Shown here: positions 59,791 to 64,000 of the stretch, piece after piece | How positions within the stretch are numbered: position 1 is the stretch's first letter | Layout: the number at the start of each line of letters is the position of its first letter | Assembly: GCA_964450305.1 (NCBI GenBank) | Contig: CAYVFB010000002.1 | Location: forward strand, 25,959-89,958 | Source of the DNA: JAAYJG01 sp964450305 | GTDB lineage: Bacteria > Bacillota > Clostridia > DSM-8532 | Reading direction: 5' to 3' | DNA length: 64,000 bases | Translations under genes and position numbers: made by a program | Notes under the pieces: generated by a model | Told to the model about the DNA's origin: nothing | Seen by the model: the letters and a program-made list of their open reading frames with translations, nothing else | Database searches by the model: none

Positions 59791-60982
59791 TCGCGTTGTT
59801 ATACCCATTGGTCCCCAGCACCCTTCATTAAAAGAACCCGGGTGTTTTACGATAACACTTGAGGGTGAAAAAGTTGTTAAAGCCGTTGTCGGCATAGGCT
59901 ATAACCACCGGGGGCTGGAAAAAGCCTGTGAGAGCAGAACTTACATTCAAAACCTGTACCTGATTGAGCGGGTATGCGGTATTTGTTCTCATACACACAG
60001 CACCGCATTCTGTCAGGGCGTGGAGGAGCTTGCTGGGGTTGTAATTCCGCCGCGAGCGGCGTATATCCGCGTTATTGTTGCCGAGCTTGAACGTCTGCAC
60101 AGCCATTTGCTGTGGCTTGGTGTGGCAGCTCATGAGATAGGTTTTGATACTTTGTTTATGTATACCTGGCGGGATCGTGAAAAGGTACTCGATATCCTGG
60201 CTGAGGTGACAGGAAACCGTGTCAATTACAGCATCAATACCCTGGGTGGTGTAAGAAGAGACCTTGATGACACTATTCTTGCGGGTATCTCCAAAATGGC
60301 GGATATACTGCAAACACAGATTCAATATTACCTTGATCTTACTTTAACCGAAACAACACTTGCAGCAAGGCTTGCGGGCATTGGTAAGCTTTCACGGGAA
60401 GATGCGCTGAGGTTTGGAGCGGTGGGTGCCGTCGCCCGTGCCGCCGGTGTTGATTATGATATCCGAATTGCAGAGCCTTACGCAGCTTATGCCGATATTC
60501 CGGTAAAGCTTGTGACAGATACTAATGCAGACGTCTTTGGCCGGACACTTGTTCGCATTCAGGAGATGCTGGAGAGCTTGAATATTATCCGTTACTGCAT
60601 CAGTAATCTGCCGGATGGAGCGATTGCTGTCAATGTTCGACGCCGTATTCCTGAAGGCGTGGTTATTAGCAGAACCGAAGCACCACGGGGTGAAAACCTG
60701 CATTATATCCGATCGAACGGGACCGATTTACCAGACAGAATCAGAGTGCGGGCACCAACTGAAGCAAACTGGCATGGTATGGCCCATATGCTGGAAGGAC
60801 AGTACCTGGCCGACGTGCCCATCACCATTGCGGCAATCGATCCCTGTTATTCATGTACAGACCGCGGTATTGTAATCAGTTCAGGCAGAAGAAATGAAGT
60901 GACCAATTGGCAGAATCTGCGTCAGTACGGTATTGAATGGTATAGAAAACGGGGTGTGGATGTGCCTTCAATAAAAATTTAG
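59777..60982 (+). CDS. [NiFe] hydrogenase large subunit, group 4 (NuoD-like)
   Basis: 401 residues; holds the NiFe active site that reduces protons to H2. Both ligand motifs are intact: RVCGICSHTHS (about 57-67) and DPCYSCTDR (about 355-363). Other NuoD-type parts: GPQHPSLKEPG, YNHRGLEKACE, HSHLLWLGVAAHEIGFDTLF, NTLGGVRRD, RTEAPRGENLHYI. About 38 residues follow the second CxxC motif, the C-terminal extension that a HycI-type protease removes, and such a protease is encoded at the operon's end. GGAGG lies 10 nt before ATG 59777. Confidence 0.97.
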   Translation: MEGNNRVVIPIGPQHPSLKEPGCFTITLEGEKVVKAVVGIGYNHRGLEKACESRTYIQNLYLIERVCGICSHTHSTAFCQGVEELAGVVIPPRAAYIRVIVAELERLHSHLLWLGVAAHEIGFDTLFMYTWRDREKVLDILAEVTGNRVNYSINTLGGVRRDLDDTILAGISKMADILQTQIQYYLDLTLTETTLAARLAGIGKLSREDALRFGAVGAVARAAGVDYDIRIAEPYAAYADIPVKLVTDTNADVFGRTLVRIQEMLESLNIIRYCISNLPDGAIAVNVRRRIPEGVVISRTEAPRGENLHYIRSNGTDLPDRIRVRAPTEANWHGMAHMLEGQYLADVPITIAAIDPCYSCTDRGIVISSGRRNEVTNWQNLRQYGIEWYRKRGVDVPSIKI

Positions 60983-61064
60983 CTGATTGAGGCAGAGTCT
61001 GCGAGTGCTATAAAATATTGGGGTTGGATGTACCCTCATTGTAAATATAACGAGGCATGATGTG

Positions 61065-62000
61065 ATGTTGAATTTAATAAAAATAATAATATTCCCGGGG
61101 TTCTTGTTCCTTACAGCCTATAGCATGGTTCTTCAATATCTGGACAGGAAGGTATATGCACGGCTTCAGAACCGAGTGGGGCCGCCATGGTACCAGCCGC
61201 TTGCAGATTTTTTAAAGCTTTTGGGCAAAGAATCCATTATTCCAACAGGAGAGAACCGGACACGGTTTCAGGTATTGCCGGTGGTATCCCTTTCGGCTGT
61301 TGCGACAGCATTTATTTATCTGCCTGTGACAGGTGCCAAATCCAGTTATTCCTTTGAAGGGGACTTGGTTATTATCCTCTACCTCATCACCCTGCCAACC
61401 CTTACTGCTTTTTTAGCGGGCTGGTATTCAAGAGGTGTTTATGCAACGATTGGATCTGTCCGCACACTTACGCAGATGTTTGCCTATGAGGTTCCGCTGT
61501 TCATGGCTTTACTGACACCTGCGCTGATAGCCGGTACATGGTCTGTAACGGGGATGGCCGCGTTTTATTCCGCACATCCTTTGTATACTCTTTTTAATAT
61601 TCCGGCGCTGTTCATTGCGCTGATTTCCAGTCAGCAAAAACTGGAGCGAGCTCCTTTTGACGCACCGGAAGCTGAGACCGAGGTTGTTTCAGGTGCGCTT
61701 GTGGAATATGGAGGAAAACTGCTGGCAATTTTTAAAATGGCAATGGACTGTGAGCTGGTTGTACTGGCATCTCTTATTTGCGCAGTATTCCTGCCATTTT
61801 TCACGGGTATCCCGGTTCTGGATTCTCTGCTCTATTTTGTAAAAACCCTTGCCGTTCTGATGTTCCTTGTTTTTTTACGCTCGGCAACTGCACGGCTGAG
61901 GGTGGATCAGATGGTTAGATTTTGCTGGATAGTTTTAACACCGGTAGCAATCCTGCAGATGATATTATGCCTTTTGATACGCAGCAGCTTAAGTTTATGA
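61065..62000 (+). CDS. hydrogenase membrane subunit, NuoH-like
   Basis: 311 residues, eight membrane helices; anchors the hydrogenase arm and leads protons or Na+ toward the antiporter subunits. Motifs: YLDRKVYARLQNRVGPPWYQPLADFLKLLGKE (the E-R-K-x-x-R-x-Q-x-R-x-G-P class) and APFDAPEAETEVVSGALVEYGG (acidic quinone-site-like loop). ATG 61065 after GAGG; GTG 61062 is the alternative. 82 bp separate it from the large-subunit gene. Confidence 0.94.
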   Translation: MLNLIKIIIFPGFLFLTAYSMVLQYLDRKVYARLQNRVGPPWYQPLADFLKLLGKESIIPTGENRTRFQVLPVVSLSAVATAFIYLPVTGAKSSYSFEGDLVIILYLITLPTLTAFLAGWYSRGVYATIGSVRTLTQMFAYEVPLFMALLTPALIAGTWSVTGMAAFYSAHPLYTLFNIPALFIALISSQQKLERAPFDAPEAETEVVSGALVEYGGKLLAIFKMAMDCELVVLASLICAVFLPFFTGIPVLDSLLYFVKTLAVLMFLVFLRSATARLRVDQMVRFCWIVLTPVAILQMILCLLIRSSLSL

Positions 62001-62066
62001 AGACCGAAAAACATGAAAATCACCCGGAATTCGTGGATGTTTTAATCATAAAAAAGGTGGATGGCA

Positions 62067-62432
62067 ATGACAAAGATAAGAAGGCCTGGTAAAATAATGA
62101 AGATGGCAGTCGGGAATTTGTTCAGAAAACCTGCAACAATATCCGGTTCAAACGATATGCATCATATTTCGCAGAATTATCGTGGAAGAATAATCTATGA
62201 TGCAACGAATTGTGTTGGCTGTGGATTGTGTGTACGTGACTGTCCGGCTGGAGCAATCAGCGTTGTTAACGAGGGAACAAAACAGGACAGAAAAATGAAA
62301 GCCGTGCTCAATATGGGGCAGTGCATTGTCTGTGGTCAATGCGTTGACTCCTGCGCAAAAAAATGTATCTCCTTAACCCGGGATATTGATCTGTCAACCG
62401 TGGACAAGGAAAAATTACAGGTGCGGCTTTGA
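62067..62432 (+). CDS. hydrogenase ferredoxin-like subunit, NuoI-like
   Basis: 121 residues with two [4Fe-4S] motifs: CVGCGLCVRDCP and CIVCGQCVDSCAKKC. It relays electrons, presumably from soluble ferredoxin, to the small subunit. The N-terminus has the NuoI-like amphipathic stretch KIMKMAVGNLFRKPAT that lies on the membrane. ATG 62067 has GGTGG 6 nt upstream; ATG 62061 abuts it. Confidence 0.93.
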   Translation: MTKIRRPGKIMKMAVGNLFRKPATISGSNDMHHISQNYRGRIIYDATNCVGCGLCVRDCPAGAISVVNEGTKQDRKMKAVLNMGQCIVCGQCVDSCAKKCISLTRDIDLSTVDKEKLQVRL

Positions 62433-62917
62433 TGGAAACAGGAGATTTTCTGAAAAAACAGATTCAACCCGGTGAAAGGTATGCGGTAATGGGCGTTGGG
62501 TCGGTTCTTTGTTCGGACGATGGCGCGGGCATGTATCTTATTGACCTGCTAAACCGCCTGATGCAACGTGAGGATGTGCTTTTGATTGCCGGATCAACCG
62601 CTCCTGAAAACTTCACCGGTGTCATAAAAGATTTTTCGCCAAACAGGCTGTTTATTGTCGATGCTGCATATATGGGGTTGTCCCCGGGTGAAACAAAAGC
62701 CGTGCCGGCCTGTGATATCGACGGGCTTTCTTTTTCCACACACATGCTGCCCATGTCTGTCATGCTTGAATACCTCAAATCCGAGTCAGGGTGCGAGGTA
62801 ACATTTATCGGTATTCAGCCCGAATCTACGCAGCAGGGGCTTACCATGTGCGACGAAGTAAAAAAGGGAGCAGCGCGCCTGGCCAGGGATTTTTATGAGG
62901 CTTTCATTAAAGGATAG
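62432..62917 (+). CDS. hydrogenase maturation protease (HycI/HyaD family)
   Basis: 161 residues; cleaves the C-terminal tail of the large subunit after nickel insertion. Nickel-ligand acids are in GVGSVLCSDDGAGMYLIDLL (Asp) and LFIVDAAYMG (Asp), and His in FSTHMLPMSVML. The start overlaps the preceding stop (TGATG). Last gene of the operon; a perfect 11-bp hairpin follows at 62931-62961. Confidence 0.93.
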   Translation: METGDFLKKQIQPGERYAVMGVGSVLCSDDGAGMYLIDLLNRLMQREDVLLIAGSTAPENFTGVIKDFSPNRLFIVDAAYMGLSPGETKAVPACDIDGLSFSTHMLPMSVMLEYLKSESGCEVTFIGIQPESTQQGLTMCDEVKKGAARLARDFYEAFIKG

Positions 62918-62930
62918 TCTTCTTCGAACA

Positions 62931-62961
62931 CAAGGGGATCCGTTGTTCCGGGATCCCCTTG
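62931..62961. terminator. hairpin ending the hydrogenase operon
   Basis: CAAGGGGATCC and GGATCCCCTTG around a 9-nt loop, 11-bp perfect stem. No T-tract follows on either side, so it may protect the 3' end or act as a weak terminator between the convergent hydrogenase and XRE genes. Confidence 0.55.
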
Positions 62962-63006
62962 AATCATCTGTATACTCTCTATTTATCTGACATGGATTTT
63001 CATATT

Positions 63007-63648
63007 CTATGCTTTCCCTATTGCATCGGCAAGCATGTAATACATCGGGACTGTCAGGTAAATTAACCATCCGGGGTGCCACAAGCCCAGGACAAACCCA
63101 ATGAACAGGTAAAGCATTGTTAGAAAAACCGGGTAAGGAAACGCATGCATCATCTTTGATATCTTTTTCCTCTCTTCTGCGCCCCAACTTCTTTGAAAGC
63201 CGGGATTGGCATCATTTCCTTCCCAAGCGGGGTTTGCACCATTCTGCCCCCAGCTATTGCCTGCGCTGGTTCCTTCCCAAGCCGAACCGTTTTGCTCCCA
63301 GCCATTGCTTGTACTGCTTCCTTCCCGTCCATTACCGCCTTCCCATTCCGGGGCTGCGCTGGTTCCTTCACTCTGGGAAGACCCTTCATCCTGCCCCGAT
63401 ACTGTAATGGATGCTTCAGGTGCCTGAAACGATGATTCAGGTTTTTCTTCGGAAAACAGCATCGCGTCCAGCGACATTCCATAAAGCTTGGAAAGGATAA
63501 TCAAATTATCGGTATCCGGGGAGGCTTCCGCCCGCTCCCATTTGGAAACTGCCTGGCGACTGACGCCAACTTTCTCAGCAAGTTGCTCTTGTGAAAGGTT
63601 GTTTGCTCTGCGCAATTGATACAACCTGTTTGCAATTTCTATATTCAT
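63007..63648 (-). CDS. membrane-anchored XRE-family regulator
   Basis: 213 residues: an N-terminal XRE helix-turn-helix (3-62, LYQLRRANNLSQEQLAEKVGVSRQAVSKWERAEASPD), a linker (about 68-155) of Ser/Gly/Trp/Glu-rich near-repeats (EGTSAAPEWEGGNG, SAWEGTSAGNSWGQNG, PAWEGNDANPG), then two membrane helices (about 168-190 and 193-210). Such HTH-plus-transmembrane proteins occur in Firmicutes but their signals are unknown. AAAGGG before ATG 63648. An inverted repeat GCAAC-TATTG-GTTGC at 63729-63743 upstream may be its operator, and TATAAT is present near 63699-63704. Confidence 0.85.
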   Translation of the reverse strand: MNIEIANRLYQLRRANNLSQEQLAEKVGVSRQAVSKWERAEASPDTDNLIILSKLYGMSLDAMLFSEEKPESSFQAPEASITVSGQDEGSSQSEGTSAAPEWEGGNGREGSSTSNGWEQNGSAWEGTSAGNSWGQNGANPAWEGNDANPGFQRSWGAEERKKISKMMHAFPYPVFLTMLYLFIGFVLGLWHPGWLIYLTVPMYYMLADAIGKA

Positions 63649-63782
63649 CGAACCAACCCTTTCGAATTTACTACCTTCATTTTATAATTCTATTGATAAT
63701 TATACCAGAAATTCTGCTTTTCATTTCCGCAACTATTGGTTGCAAATGATAGTTTTTCGCTTTGTGGGTAAAATGAAAACAC

Positions 63783-63830
63783 AAGGGTACGGTTCTTCTG
63801 CGCTCTTGAGCACAGAAGAACCGTACCCTT
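63783..63830 (-). terminator. strong terminator of the HMG-CoA reductase gene
   Basis: Perfect 18-bp stem AAGGGTACGGTTCTTCTG / CAGAAGAACCGTACCCTT with a 12-nt loop, followed on the minus strand by TGTGTTTTCATTTT. It starts 17 bp after the stop of the partial gene. Confidence 0.8.
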
Positions 63831-63847
63831 GAGTCCCCTTGTGTTCT

Positions 63848-64000
63848 TTATTCCGGTTTGTTTCGGCCATACTTTTCATGGGACGACACCCAATCCCCAT
63901 GGCAGATGGCCCCTGCCAGAGAAAGTTCTCCAGCCAGCACAACCGCAGCAATAATCTCCGCCAGCTTCAGTACCTTTCCCTCGCCAAAGCATCCCATGAT
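63848..64000 (-). CDS. hydroxymethylglutaryl-CoA reductase, C-terminal end
   Basis: Only the last 50 residues are inside the window (MGCFGEGKVLKLAEIIAAVV, LAGELSLAGAICHGDW, VSSHEKYGRNKPE). The stretch G-x-G-K-x-x-K-x-AEI-x-A-x-VLAGELSL and the terminal SHEKYGRN are the C-terminus of HMG-CoA reductases, whose catalytic His is in this tail (HEK). The enzyme reduces HMG-CoA to mevalonate. It points to mevalonate-route isoprenoid synthesis, which may explain the degenerate IspF at 9510. The call rests on a short piece. Confidence 0.75.
   Translation of the reverse strand: MMGCFGEGKVLKLAEIIAAVVLAGELSLAGAICHGDWVSSHEKYGRNKPE

Noticed and set aside
63733..63951. Minus-strand frame at the right end
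   Set aside because: It crosses the terminator stem; the correct frame of this stretch is the HMG-CoA reductase tail ending at 63848.

Overview
The window reads as a chromosomal segment of an anaerobic, spore-former-type Clostridia (Firmicutes). The evidence is Shine-Dalgarno-led genes with frequent TTG and GTG starts, the metG-tatD-yabE-rsmA block known from Bacillus and Clostridia, Rex, type III glutamine synthetase, a pectinesterase, mannonate dehydratase and a large ferredoxin-type group 4 [NiFe] hydrogenase locus. A saccharolytic, pectin-using, hydrogen-evolving clostridium is my inference; the genus cannot be fixed from this sequence. A 100-N assembly gap lies at 12190-12289.

Layout. 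1-9066 (minus): 5' part of a type III glutamine synthetase gene, an unrecognised protein, rsmA, a YabE-like G5/3D cell-wall protein with a ~360-nt leader, a coiled-coil membrane protein, tatD and metG. 9510-13784: a degenerate IspF homologue, rex, hisF, the assembly gap inside a 43-bp tandem repeat, and an AIM24/TIGR00266-type protein. 14128-18598: ccdA plus a TlpA-like thioredoxin, then a DNA-repair/stress group (DUF4130 protein, hslO, and a fused deoxyinosine glycosylase/O6-methylguanine methyltransferase). 18901-29704: PrsW-like protease, MATE and AEC transporters, and an ABC-2 export cassette with a large membrane-anchored partner. 30053-32660: uxuA with its probable GntR regulator. 32824-38868: an unusual three-gene operon of two UvrA-like ABC ATPases flanking a beta-lactamase-fold serine hydrolase. 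39324-40457: a pectinesterase with an in-frame repeat expansion. 40607-45874: a LnrJKLMN-like two-component/ABC exporter module.

46154-62917 is a single hydrogenase region: hypABFCDE maturation genes, then a promoter and twelve genes. These encode three antiporter-like subunits, NuoJ-, K-, A-, B-, C-, D-, H- and I-like subunits, and a maturation protease. Every one of the 11 membrane/arm modules of ancestral complex I is represented, but the NuoD-like subunit keeps both [NiFe] CxxC motifs and no NADH module is present. The likely role is ferredoxin oxidation coupled to H2 evolution and ion pumping. The window ends with a membrane-anchored XRE regulator and the 3' end of an HMG-CoA reductase gene.

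The intergenic spaces carry at least three dispersed repeat families. Family A is a ~130-bp full-length palindrome. Family B is a ~120-bp repeat with a GATCCTTCACTTCG core. Family C is a ~98-bp two-hairpin element whose two copies show compensatory base changes; one copy sits inside the hydrogenase operon. There are also several local tandem repeats (40, 42, 43 and 64 bp). I saw no tRNA, rRNA, CRISPR array or intact insertion sequence.
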